Shown: positions 4,864-11,938 of the stretch, in pieces
How the letters are laid out: every line of letters starts with the position of its first letter
Numbering within the stretch: position 1 is the first letter of the stretch
Assembly (NCBI GenBank): GCA_017447325.1
Contig: JAFSNU010000234.1
Location: 1 to 12,641, forward strand
DNA from: Synergistaceae bacterium
GTDB taxonomy: Bacteria; Synergistota; Synergistia; Synergistales; Aminobacteriaceae
Reading direction: 5' to 3'
DNA: 12,641 nucleotides
Position numbers and translations under genes: made by a program
The notes under the pieces: model-generated
The model's database searches: none
Seen by the model: only the letters and a program-made list of their open reading frames with translations
Told to the model about the DNA's origin: nothing

Positions 4864-4890
4864 TAAGGCGGAGCCGCCGCGCCCCGCCTT
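4864..4890 (-). terminator. Terminator of the DUF819-TauE-kinase operon
   Basis: AAGGCGG (4865-4871) and CCGCCTT (4884-4890) form a 7-bp GC-rich stem. Read on minus, the stem begins 25 bases after the kinase stop codon and is followed by ATTTAGTTT, a weak U-rich tail. An alternative inner fold, GGCGG/CCGCC with a 2-base loop, is also possible. It lies immediately before the promoter of small peptide gene 2, so it would insulate that gene from operon read-through. Confidence 0.65.
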
Positions 4891-4915
4891 GTGATTTTAA
4901 TTTTAAATTTTAAAT

Positions 4916-6433
4916 TTATTTCAGCTCCAACTTAAACGCCGGGAATTTATAATTATTAATATAATATTCTTCGCTGCACGGCATGAAGTGTCCCGTCTCT
5001 TTTAAATTACTCTTTAAAATATTTTCAAGCTGATTAAAATTTAAATTATTAGAGCCTAACGCGCCAATAACTGCATTAAGCGCAAGAGCTCCGCCGGTCT
5101 CGAGCGTCACCGTCTCCGCGCGGATCATGTCGGCCTTGATCTGATTCCATAAAGCGTCGCGGCTTCCGCCCTCTGTGATTATAATTTTATTAACCGGCGT
5201 TCCCGAGGCTCGGCATCTATCCGCAATCTCGCCGTACTCTCCCGCTATAGCTTCAAGTACAGCACGCCATAACACAAACTGATTTGTATTTAAATCTAAA
5301 TTCAAGAAACAGCCGCGCACGTTCTCATGACCTGAGCCGACAGGTCCGCCAGTCAGCCACGGCAAAAATCTTACGCCGTTAGAGCCCGCCGGAATTTTAT
5401 TGTCGATAATTCCTTGCGTTAAATATTTATAATAATTATCGTCGTTCGCCTTGTCGCAAATATTATCCCTGAACCATCTTAAAGCAAGGCCGCCGGTGCG
5501 CACAAAGCCCCAATAAAAATAAGTGTTAGGCAGCGTGCCTGAGTTAAAAATTAAATTATTGCCCTTCCTGCTCAAGCCCGGGACGATGCCGCTTGTCGAA
5601 ATGCAGAACATCGAGCAAGTTCCGGCAACGTCAACAGCATGGCCGGCCTCGAAAACTCCGCAGGCTAAAAGCGACTGCATCGTGTCGCCCGCTCCCGCGC
5701 AAACGTCTATTCCCGCAGGCAAGCCCGTTAAACTTTCAAGTTCTTTGCTCGTCTTGCCGATTACATCCCAAGGCTTTAAAATTTTCGGCATTAAAGCTTT
5801 ATTAATATTTAAAATTTCAAGCTGCTTGTCCGACCAGACTTTATTAATCACATCATAGCCCAAGCCCCAGCCGCTCATTGCTCCGTGATCGATAAACGCG
5901 TCTTGAGCTTTAAGCCCCGCGAGCTTCATTAAAATATACGGCGCGTTGTGCATGAATTTATAAATATTTTTATCGCTATAATTTTTTAGCAGCCACCGCG
6001 CGTGCATTGCAGGAAATAAACATAACGGCTCGGGGTTGCCCGTCTCTTCCGCCCAAATTTCCAAATTTTTGCTTGCAAGGCTTAAAGCGTCGTCCTGAGT
6101 TCGAGAATCTAAATAATTTATATAGGGCGTGACAGGCTCGCCGTCCTCGTTAATTCCGGCTATTCCGCAGATAATTCCGTCGCCCATTACGGCCTTAATT
6201 AAACTTAAATCAAAATTTTTTGACTTTAAAATTTTAACGCACTCGGCTATGCCCTTAACTGCAAGCTCGTAATACTCGTTAATATTCATCTCAACCCATC
6301 CGGCTTGAGGATAGAATAAATGCGTAGGGTTGGCAGTCTTGGCCAAGCACTCGCCGTTTAAATTATAAATTCCGACTTTTACGCTCTGAGTTCCCGCGTC
6401 AAAGCAAACATAAGCATTATTATTAACGCTCAT
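4916..6433 (-). CDS. FGGY-family carbohydrate kinase (xylulokinase-like)
   Basis: This 505-residue cytoplasmic kinase uses ATP to phosphorylate a sugar or polyol. The N-terminal lobe opens with the nucleotide-fold strand FDAGTQSVKVGIYN (11-24), where Asp12 belongs to phosphate loop 1. YLDSR (107-111) corresponds to the W-x-D-x-R substrate motif of xylulokinases, with Asp109 contacting the sugar. In the C-terminal lobe CAGAGDTMQSLLACG (245-259) holds the likely catalytic base Asp250, equivalent to Asp233 of E. coli XylB. EGGSRDALWNQIKADM (421-436) is the second FGGY signature. Length is normal and all key residues are present. Substrate is not determined: xylulose-like ketoses, other pentuloses or AI-2-like compounds are possible. 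GGAG lies 15 bases before the ATG, a long spacing. The N-terminus contains three consecutive AAT codons. It is the last gene of a three-gene operon with two membrane proteins. Confidence 0.9.
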   Translation of the reverse strand: MSVNNNAYVCFDAGTQSVKVGIYNLNGECLAKTANPTHLFYPQAGWVEMNINEYYELAVKGIAECVKILKSKNFDLSLIKAVMGDGIICGIAGINEDGEPVTPYINYLDSRTQDDALSLASKNLEIWAEETGNPEPLCLFPAMHARWLLKNYSDKNIYKFMHNAPYILMKLAGLKAQDAFIDHGAMSGWGLGYDVINKVWSDKQLEILNINKALMPKILKPWDVIGKTSKELESLTGLPAGIDVCAGAGDTMQSLLACGVFEAGHAVDVAGTCSMFCISTSGIVPGLSRKGNNLIFNSGTLPNTYFYWGFVRTGGLALRWFRDNICDKANDDNYYKYLTQGIIDNKIPAGSNGVRFLPWLTGGPVGSGHENVRGCFLNLDLNTNQFVLWRAVLEAIAGEYGEIADRCRASGTPVNKIIITEGGSRDALWNQIKADMIRAETVTLETGGALALNAVIGALGSNNLNFNQLENILKSNLKETGHFMPCSEEYYINNYKFPAFKLELK

Positions 6434-6469
6434 AATTTTTTATTAAATCTCCAATCTTAAAATTTAAAT

Positions 6470-7231
6470 TTACAAAACTTCAAGCAATACTCTTACAAAA
6501 AATATGCCTAATACTATTATCATAACAGGCCGTACAATTTTTGCGCCGCCCTTTTCAAACGAACGCGAGCCGATATAATTTCCGGCTATATTAAACGCTC
6601 CGGCGATCAAGCCCGGGATAATTAAAACTTTGCCGTTGAGAAAAAACACTGTCAAAGCCGCATAGTTGCTCGCAAGATTTATTACTTTAGTAATTCCGTT
6701 GGCCTGAGTTAATTTTAAATGCGCAATGCTCGTTAATAATAACAATAAAAACGTGCCTGTACCCGGGCCGTAAAATCCGTCATACGCGCCTATCGCAAAA
6801 GCTATGATCATGCTTAATATTAAAGTCTTAAAATTGCTGAACGGCTCGCGGTCTTCTCTGAACGCTTTGTCTTTAAGCACATAAAACGCGGTCGGCGGAA
6901 TTATTATCAGCATTATGATTTTAAAAGCGTACTCGTTGATGCTTAACGCAAAACGCGTGCCGAACTGTGAGCCGATTAACGAGCAGACAGCGCACGCGAT
7001 TGCAATTTTAAAATTAATATAGCCGTCGAGAGCATAACGCGCGGTCGCTAAAGTCGTTCCCATGCTTGAGCTTAATTTGTTAGTGCCAAGTGCCATATGA
7101 ACGGAGAAGCCCGCGAACATGTAAGCAGGCAGCGATAAAAATCCTCCGCCTCCGGCTATCGCGTCGATAACTCCGGCTAAAAAAACTAACGGGCAAATTA
7201 TAAATAAAGAATAAAAATTAAAGTCAGTCAT
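6470..7231 (-). CDS. TauE/SafE-family membrane permease
   Basis: This 253-residue integral inner-membrane protein of the TauE/SafE (TSUP) family moves sulfur- or carbon-containing anions; known members handle sulfite, sulfoacetate or thiosulfate. The internal duplication typical of the family is visible. The first half has GVIDAIAGGGG (20-30) followed by LGTNKLSSS. The second half has GAYDGFYGPGTGTF with TQANGITKVINLASN. Some eight hydrophobic stretches can be counted and the C-terminus is in a helix. Length is standard. No clear Shine-Dalgarno precedes the ATG at 7231; the 49-base spacer after the DUF819 gene is nearly pure A/T with a repeated TAATAATAATTTT-like string. The kinase gene follows 36 bases downstream. 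Direction and substrate are unknown from sequence. Confidence 0.88.
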   Translation of the reverse strand: MTDFNFYSLFIICPLVFLAGVIDAIAGGGGFLSLPAYMFAGFSVHMALGTNKLSSSMGTTLATARYALDGYINFKIAIACAVCSLIGSQFGTRFALSINEYAFKIIMLIIIPPTAFYVLKDKAFREDREPFSNFKTLILSMIIAFAIGAYDGFYGPGTGTFLLLLLTSIAHLKLTQANGITKVINLASNYAALTVFFLNGKVLIIPGLIAGAFNIAGNYIGSRSFEKGGAKIVRPVMIIVLGIFFVRVLLEVL

Positions 7232-7280
7232 ATTCTTAATTATTATTAAAAATTATTATTAAAAATTTTAAAAATTAAAA

Positions 7281-8495
7281 TTATAAATAATTTAAAATTA
7301 TATTCGCTAAGAACACCGCGCACCAGCTGCCGATTGCATAGCCCCAAACTCCGACCAACATTGCGGGCAGCACTAAGCTGTGCCAGCCTTTGGAAATTGC
7401 CATTGCCGCCGCCGTGGTCGGGCCGCCGGTTGTCGCGTTGCACGCTATTAAAATTTCCTCAAGATTTAAATTAAACAGCTTGCCTAAAATTAAGCTGACT
7501 AAAATATTTATTAGGACTGTGAACGTGCAGAATACAAATAACATTGGGCTTTCAGTCAAGACAGCTTTTAACGAAGCCGGTGCGCCGATCACGACAAAGA
7601 AAATATAAATTAACAGCGTGCCTATTTCCTGCGAGCCGTGCGCGTTCTCAAAAAATTTTGGAAATAAGCTCACGCATAATACTGTTAAAGTAGTTACGAT
7701 TAAATATTTGCTGCCTAAAATATCCCGCGCGAACTGCGGCAAGGCTTGACTTGCATTAAAAAATTCCGCGATCTTTACAGACAAGGCCGTCAAAATTAAT
7801 CCGGCGGCTAAAACTTTCGCGATGTCTAAAAGCGATATATCATGACGGCGCCAGTACGCCGCGACCTGCATCTCTCCTTCAGCTGCTTTATCTTGATTAA
7901 GTTCTTCATCTTTAGAATTAAAATTAAATAAGCTTTTATAATGAGATTTAAAAAATTTTAAGCTCGGGATAGTTAATAAGATAAAGAAGCATATCGTCAT
8001 ATTAAAATTGTCTGCTACTATGCCGGCATTAATGACGTTCTGCGACGTATTAAACTGCGCGGCCATTGCGACGTAATTTACAGTTCCGCCGATATAAGTT
8101 CCCGTTATCATCGCCGCGACTTTGTGAGGCTCGGGCAAAAATTTTATAAATATTAAAAGGCCTAATATCACGCCGATTATAGTTCCCAGAGCTGAGATAT
8201 GAAAGGCTAAGAAAGTCCGTCCGCTCTCGAGCCAAATTTTTTTAATGTCAGCTTTAAATAACATAATCGGCACGGCTAATAAAACAACATAGCTCCATAC
8301 TGTGTCGTAAACGGGGCTGTCGGTCGGAATAATATTTAAATTTGCCAGCAGCATTGCGCCGAGCAAAGAAATTATTACGCCGCTTGCCTGAGCCGCCCAT
8401 TTGTAATTTTGTTCGAGCCAAATGCTCACTGCCGCCCATGCTGTTATCACAGCCCAGAGCGACCAAGTGTCGTCAGAAGAAATTAAAGTATTCAC
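7281..8495 (-). CDS. DUF819-family integral membrane protein
   Basis: This protein of about 404 residues has ten or more hydrophobic stretches. I recognise it as DUF819 (YjcL-like) from the opening ISSDDTWSLWAVITAWAA, the LLAVPIMLFKADIKKIW segment, the GTYIGGTVNYVAMA segment, and the closing LIACNATTGGPTTAAAMA. Function of this family is not established; the repeated glycine-rich half-helices are transporter-like. An upstream GTG at 8504 in the same frame is only 2 bases from the AGGG Shine-Dalgarno, too close. GTG at 8495 has an 11-base spacing and gives MNTLISSDDTW, so I prefer it. A cytoplasmic, acidic loop (around SKDEELNQDKAAEGE) splits the protein in two halves. It is the first gene of the operon with TauE/SafE and the FGGY kinase. 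Confidence 0.82.
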   Translation of the reverse strand: MNTLISSDDTWSLWAVITAWAAVSIWLEQNYKWAAQASGVIISLLGAMLLANLNIIPTDSPVYDTVWSYVVLLAVPIMLFKADIKKIWLESGRTFLAFHISALGTIIGVILGLLIFIKFLPEPHKVAAMITGTYIGGTVNYVAMAAQFNTSQNVINAGIVADNFNMTICFFILLTIPSLKFFKSHYKSLFNFNSKDEELNQDKAAEGEMQVAAYWRRHDISLLDIAKVLAAGLILTALSVKIAEFFNASQALPQFARDILGSKYLIVTTLTVLCVSLFPKFFENAHGSQEIGTLLIYIFFVVIGAPASLKAVLTESPMLFVFCTFTVLINILVSLILGKLFNLNLEEILIACNATTGGPTTAAAMAISKGWHSLVLPAMLVGVWGYAIGSWCAVFLANIILNYL

Positions 8496-8531
8496 GTGTA
8501 ACACATCCCTAATAAAATTTAATTAAATTTA

Positions 8532-8537
8532 ATTATA
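8532..8537 (-). promoter_or_regulatory. -10 element for the DUF819-TauE-kinase operon
   Basis: Minus-strand TATAAT (8537-8532) lies 36 bases before the chosen GTG start. No good -35 is seen 16-18 bases upstream. It is divergent from the efp promoter at 8570-8578; only 32 bases separate the two -10 elements, so the promoters could interfere or share a regulator. Confidence 0.45.
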
Positions 8538-8569
8538 ACGCGCGTTATTTATAAAAGTTTAGCGCATTA

Positions 8570-8578
8570 TGATAAAAT
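8570..8578 (+). promoter_or_regulatory. Extended -10 promoter for the efp cluster
   Basis: TGATAAAAT at 8570-8578 is identical to the extended -10 elements of the ABC importer operon and the aminotransferase gene. It lies about 45 bases before the efp ATG. Confidence 0.55.
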
Positions 8579-8622
8579 TAATTTAAATAAATTTTAATAA
8601 ATTTTTCTGGAGGAATTTTTTC

Positions 8623-9195
8623 ATGGCACAGGTAGCAGACACTACAGATTTTTATGTAGGCTTGAAGTTTAGATGGCAGGACGGCATCTGGGAGATAGTC
8701 GAGTACGATCATCATAAAATGGGACGCGGCGGCGCGGTTGTGCGCACAAAACTCCGCAACGTTGAGACAGGTTCGATAGTTGAAAATTCGTTCAAGCCCG
8801 GCGAAAAATTTGAGCGCATTATTTACGAAGAGAAGCCCGCGCAGTACAGCTACAAAGACGGCGACGATTATGTTTTTATGGATCTCGCGACGTATGATCA
8901 GATGACTTTATCGCCGCAAGTTTTAGGCGACGCTGCGAAATATTTAGTTGATAATTTAGAAATTAATCTTGAAGTCTTTGAGGGCAAGATCATGGGCATC
9001 GAGCTGCCGAAGAGCGTTACGTTAAAAGTCGTTGAGACCGCACCGAGCTTCAAGGGCGACACTGTCTCCGGCGGCGGCAAGCCCGCGACTTTGGAGACCG
9101 GCCTTGTTGTGACTGTCCCTGTGTTTATTGAACCCGGCGAGGACATAGTAGTAGATACCCGCACCGGAAATTATTTAGAGCGCGCGAAGAAGTAA
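8623..9195 (+). CDS. efp: Elongation factor P, with arginine at the modification-loop tip
   Basis: Elongation factor P (190 residues) binds between the P and E sites of stalled ribosomes and helps form bonds at consecutive prolines. All three beta-barrel domains are present. The N-terminal KOW-like domain carries loop HHKMGRGGAVVRTKLRN (30-46). The middle domain follows from about 67. The C-terminal oligonucleotide-binding domain has the family signature around PATLETGLVVTVPVFIEPGE and ends in TRTGNYLERA. The tip residue equivalent to Lys34 of E. coli EF-P is Arg35, and the usual Pro before the Gly is Met33. An arginine there is typical of the branch rhamnosylated by EarP; whether that happens here is unknown, and no earP lies in this window. 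GGAGG at 8609-8613 lies 9 bases before ATG. It is the first gene of a plus-strand cluster. Confidence 0.96.
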   Translation: MAQVADTTDFYVGLKFRWQDGIWEIVEYDHHKMGRGGAVVRTKLRNVETGSIVENSFKPGEKFERIIYEEKPAQYSYKDGDDYVFMDLATYDQMTLSPQVLGDAAKYLVDNLEINLEVFEGKIMGIELPKSVTLKVVETAPSFKGDTVSGGGKPATLETGLVVTVPVFIEPGEDIVVDTRTGNYLERAKK

Positions 9196-9239
9196 TTAAA
9201 TTTTAAATTTTAAAATTTTTATTAAAGGAGTGAGCCGCT

Positions 9240-9674
9240 ATGCCTGAGCCTGATGAGAATAATAATAATTTAGATGTTGATTCAGACGGGATTATTAATA
9301 TATCTGAAGACGTTATAGTTGAGCTTGTCCGCAAGACTATACAGGGCATAGCGCACATTCAGACTGCGGCAAAATTATCGTCGAAGTTCGGACTTGGACG
9401 CAAGGGCGGCGACGGGATAAAAGTCTCGGTTGAGAAAGAGAAGGGCGAGGGCGGCGCGAGAGTTTTAGTGATTGACGTTTATGTTTTAGTAAAGTATGGC
9501 CGCCGCATCCCTGACTTAGCCTGGGACGTTCAGGAGAAAATTAAATTAAATCTTGAGCGTTACACGGGCTACAGCGTCAAAGCCGTTAATGTTAATGTTC
9601 AAGGAATTTATATAGACGAGCAGCAGCAGACTGAAGATTTAAGTCTTGACAGCAGCGGCGAGGCGAGTTCTTAG
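9240..9674 (+). CDS. Asp23/Gls24-family protein
   Basis: This 144-residue protein shows the Asp23 (DUF322) domain from about residue 18 to 126. It begins with IINISEDVIVELVRKTIQGI and continues with beta strands RVLVIDVYVLVKYG. The RRIPDLAWDVQEKIKLNLERYTG helix and the closing strand VKAVNVNVQGIYI complete it. In Firmicutes, Asp23 proteins sit at the membrane face and are linked with envelope stress; a YqhY-type member is commonly encoded next to nusB, as here. No signal peptide is seen. An acidic, Asn-rich N-terminus precedes the domain and an acidic, Ser-rich tail follows it. AAAGGAG at 9224-9230 lies 9 bases before the ATG. The stop codon lies in a 7-bp tandem repeat. Molecular function is not established. 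Confidence 0.9.
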   Translation: MPEPDENNNNLDVDSDGIINISEDVIVELVRKTIQGIAHIQTAAKLSSKFGLGRKGGDGIKVSVEKEKGEGGARVLVIDVYVLVKYGRRIPDLAWDVQEKIKLNLERYTGYSVKAVNVNVQGIYIDEQQQTEDLSLDSSGEASS

Positions 9675-9686
9675 TTCTTAGTTCTT
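9666..9686 (+). repeat. Three perfect copies of a 7-bp tandem repeat at the asp23 stop codon
   Basis: AGTTCTT is repeated three times (9666-9672, 9673-9679, 9680-9686). The asp23 stop TAG (9672-9674) spans the first junction. The last copy runs into the AAGGAG Shine-Dalgarno of the next gene at 9688-9693. Copy-number change would alter the gap between the two genes without changing the Asp23 protein. Confidence 0.85.
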
Positions 9687-9703
9687 GAAGGAGTGAATAA
9701 ATC

Positions 9704-10252
9704 ATGTATTTTTTGTGGCAGCGCACGCCTTATGGAACTTTACGAATTTCATACGGAGGAATATGTGATTTTATAAAAAGTTTTGCCGGATTTTTGCCTC
9801 GGGCTTCGCGTTACAAAATTATTCTGCACGGCTTGGCATTGAGCAAGTCACAGGAGCAAAACGACGCGGAGCTTACGGTGCTTGTCTCGTCCGTTTTAGA
9901 TTTAAGCAATGATATTGGCTACGAGGAGACTGAAAGCGATTTTGAACGTCAGGCTTTAAAATTATTTCCGCCTCTGGGCATTAGGCCTAATATAGTTTGG
10001 TTCAGCCGCGCCAATCCCGGGACTGAATGGTTAGAAACGCGCTGGACTGCTTTAGCAAGTCCGTGGCTTTGGCTTGTGCTTGCGTCCTGCGCTGCGCTTG
10101 CCGTTTATTCAGGATTAGATACTTTATTTTGGACGGCGTTCTGGGGACTTGCCGCGTGGTTCACAGTGAGATTAATAAAATTTTTGACGAAAGAGAGCGT
10201 GCAGGGCCGGCGAATTTTCTCCGTGCCGGAGACTTTGCATCACTCGCAGTAA
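9704..10252 (+). CDS. Unrecognised protein with two C-terminal membrane helices, between asp23 and nusB
   Basis: This 182-residue protein is not one I can name. The first 100 residues are soluble-looking and read like a divergent Asp23-type fold: an opening GTLRIS strand, a central DAELTVLVSSVLDL strand, then a charged helix (FERQALKLF) and a final IRPNIVWFSR strand. Two Trp-rich hydrophobic helices follow at about 118-136 and 139-161. The tail is basic at first (LTKESVQGRR). The reading is supported by AAGGAG 10 bases before the ATG and by codon use like its neighbours. The position directly after an Asp23 gene suggests a membrane partner, comparable in role to AmaP of staphylococci, whose membrane hairpin I recall being N-terminal, not C-terminal. 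The homology to Asp23 is a visual impression and unproven. Confidence 0.78.
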   Translation: MYFLWQRTPYGTLRISYGGICDFIKSFAGFLPRASRYKIILHGLALSKSQEQNDAELTVLVSSVLDLSNDIGYEETESDFERQALKLFPPLGIRPNIVWFSRANPGTEWLETRWTALASPWLWLVLASCAALAVYSGLDTLFWTAFWGLAAWFTVRLIKFLTKESVQGRRIFSVPETLHHSQ

Positions 10253-10317
10253 ATTTTTATTATTAAATAAAGCTTGCAAGAAATAATAAATAATAAATAA
10301 CTTCAATAACAACAGGT

Positions 10318-10845
10318 GTGAGAATTATAAATAATAATAATAAAGCTAAGAATAAGAAAATTAAGCCGGAGTATAAAAATCGTCACAAGGCCCGCGAGCT
10401 TGCCGTGCAGTTTTTATACTCGCTTGATAATAATTTAAAAATTAATAACGATTTTGAAAAATCTTTTGAGTTATTTTTTGATTTAGTAGCTTACGAGGAA
10501 ATTACTATAACTGACGAAGCTATGATTAGCGAAATTAAAGATTATTGCAAATATTTAGCTCAGGGAACTTGGAATGCTAAATATAAAATAGATGAAATTT
10601 TACTGCGCGCTGTCACAGGCTGGCGGCCTGACAGCATGAACGCGGTGGACTTGGCGATTTTGCGTTTAGCTGTATTCGAAAGTTTTTTAGATAATAAGCT
10701 TGACTTTAAAGCTGCGATAAGCGAGGCCAAGAGCATTGCGCAGGTGTTCGGAGCGGATAGGTCGCCGAGATTTATTCACGGAGTTTTAGCTAAAATTTCT
10801 GAATATTTAACTAACGAGCGGGGCGAATTAGAAAATCATGAATGA
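10318..10845 (+). CDS. nusB: Transcription antitermination factor NusB
   Basis: This 175-residue all-helical protein pairs with NusE (ribosomal protein S10) on boxA RNA to prevent early termination in rRNA operons. The NusB fold starts at about residue 22 with RHKARELAVQFLYSLDNN. The middle carries a WRPDSMNAVDLAILRLAVFE helix, and the end FKAAISEAKSIAQVFGADRSPRFIHGVLAKI holds the C-terminal helices and the family FVNGVL-like motif, here FIHGVL. The first 20 residues are Asn/Lys-rich and absent from typical NusB. The start is not secure: GTG at 10318 directly abuts AGGTG, with no normally spaced Shine-Dalgarno, and no ATG exists before the conserved domain. The last 8 bases overlap the start of mtnA. 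Confidence 0.9.
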   Translation: MRIINNNNKAKNKKIKPEYKNRHKARELAVQFLYSLDNNLKINNDFEKSFELFFDLVAYEEITITDEAMISEIKDYCKYLAQGTWNAKYKIDEILLRAVTGWRPDSMNAVDLAILRLAVFESFLDNKLDFKAAISEAKSIAQVFGADRSPRFIHGVLAKISEYLTNERGELENHE

Positions 10846-11884
10846 TAATAATAAAATGCTTCAGGCTGTCGCGTGGGACGACGAGACGCAGGCCGTTATA
10901 TTATTAGATCAAAGGGCATTGCCTGATACTGAAAAATATATCGCGTGTCAGAGCGTTGAACAGGTCGCAAATTGCATTGAGAACATGACCGTGCGCGGAG
11001 CTCCGGCGATAGGCATTACGGCGGCGTACGGAATTGCGCTCGCGGCTTTAAATTCTGATAGATTAGAAATAACAGATAATAATTATAAATTAAAAATTAT
11101 AAATCAAGCCTTCGAGAGATTAGCTAAAACTCGTCCGACGGCTGTAAATTTATTCACGGCTCTTGAAAGAATGCGGGCGTGCTTTGAGAATAATAAAGAA
11201 AATTTAAAATTAAATAATTTATTATTAGAAGAAGCAAAAATAATTCATGATGAAGATATTGCGAATAATAAGCGCATGGGCGAGTTCGGAGCAAAATTAT
11301 TGCCTGACGACGCAGTTATATTAACGCACTGCAACGCAGGCGCGATTGCGACCGGCGGACACGGCACGGCTTTAGGCGTGTTGCGCAGCGCACGCGAGGC
11401 CGGCAAGAAAATTAAAGTTTATGCTGACGAGACGAGGCCTTTGTTTCAAGGCGCGAGATTGACGGCTTGGGAATTAGCGCGTGATAATTTCGACGTTACT
11501 TTAATTACTGACAGCATGGCAGGAGCGTTAATGAAGAGTAAGAAAATAAGCGCGGTGATAGTCGGGGCGGACAGAATTGCGAAGAACGGCGACACTGCGA
11601 ATAAAATCGGGACGTACGGCTTGTCTGTAATAGCTAAAGCTCACGGCGTGCCGTTTTATATTGCCGCGCCTTTCACAACGCTTGACTTTAAAGCCGAGAG
11701 CGGAGCTGATATTCCGATTGAAGAGCGTTCTGAAAGCGAGATGCGGATTTTAGTTAATAATCAGCATGTGCCGGACAGCGTGAAAGTTTGGAATCCCGCG
11801 TTTGACGTCACGCCCAGCGAAAATATCACGGCAATAATCACAGAAAGGGGCGTATTCTTCCCGCCGTTTAAATTTGAAAATTAA
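10838..11884 (+). CDS. mtnA: S-methyl-5-thioribose-1-phosphate isomerase
   Basis: This 348-residue cytoplasmic enzyme converts 5-methylthioribose 1-phosphate to 5-methylthioribulose 1-phosphate in the methionine salvage pathway. It belongs to the eIF2B-alpha-like superfamily. Visible signatures are NMTVRGAPAIGITAAYGIAL (49-68), the substrate-contacting ADETRPLFQGARLTAWEL (196-213), catalytic Cys165 in THCNAGAIATGGHGTALG, and catalytic Asp245 in VGADRIAKNGDTANKIGTY. These correspond to Cys160 and Asp240 of the B. subtilis enzyme. Length is normal. The ATG at 10838 lies within nusB and overlaps it by 8 bases, implying translational coupling. A second ATG six codons on is an alternative start closer to the conserved region. 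No other methionine-salvage genes are in the window. Confidence 0.93.
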   Translation: MNDNNKMLQAVAWDDETQAVILLDQRALPDTEKYIACQSVEQVANCIENMTVRGAPAIGITAAYGIALAALNSDRLEITDNNYKLKIINQAFERLAKTRPTAVNLFTALERMRACFENNKENLKLNNLLLEEAKIIHDEDIANNKRMGEFGAKLLPDDAVILTHCNAGAIATGGHGTALGVLRSAREAGKKIKVYADETRPLFQGARLTAWELARDNFDVTLITDSMAGALMKSKKISAVIVGADRIAKNGDTANKIGTYGLSVIAKAHGVPFYIAAPFTTLDFKAESGADIPIEERSESEMRILVNNQHVPDSVKVWNPAFDVTPSENITAIITERGVFFPPFKFEN

Positions 11885-11938
11885 AATTAAAATTAAAAAT
11901 TAATTAAAGCTCTAAAATAAATTTAAGGAGGCTTTATT

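Noticed and set aside
5523..5858. Two overlapping plus-strand ORFs (111 and 70 codons) within the kinase gene
   Set aside because: They are antisense shadows of a kinase whose motifs are complete. No ribosome site was seen.
8898..9164. 88-codon minus-strand ORF inside efp
   Set aside because: It is antisense to conserved EF-P codons and has no Shine-Dalgarno.
1555..11938. Repeated TTAAATTTTAAATTT-like palindromic runs in spacers (for example 1621-1642, 4896-4917, 9195-9220)
   Set aside because: They are low-complexity A/T sequence without a fixed unit, spacing or conserved stem. They are probably compositional, not a repeat family or CRISPR array.
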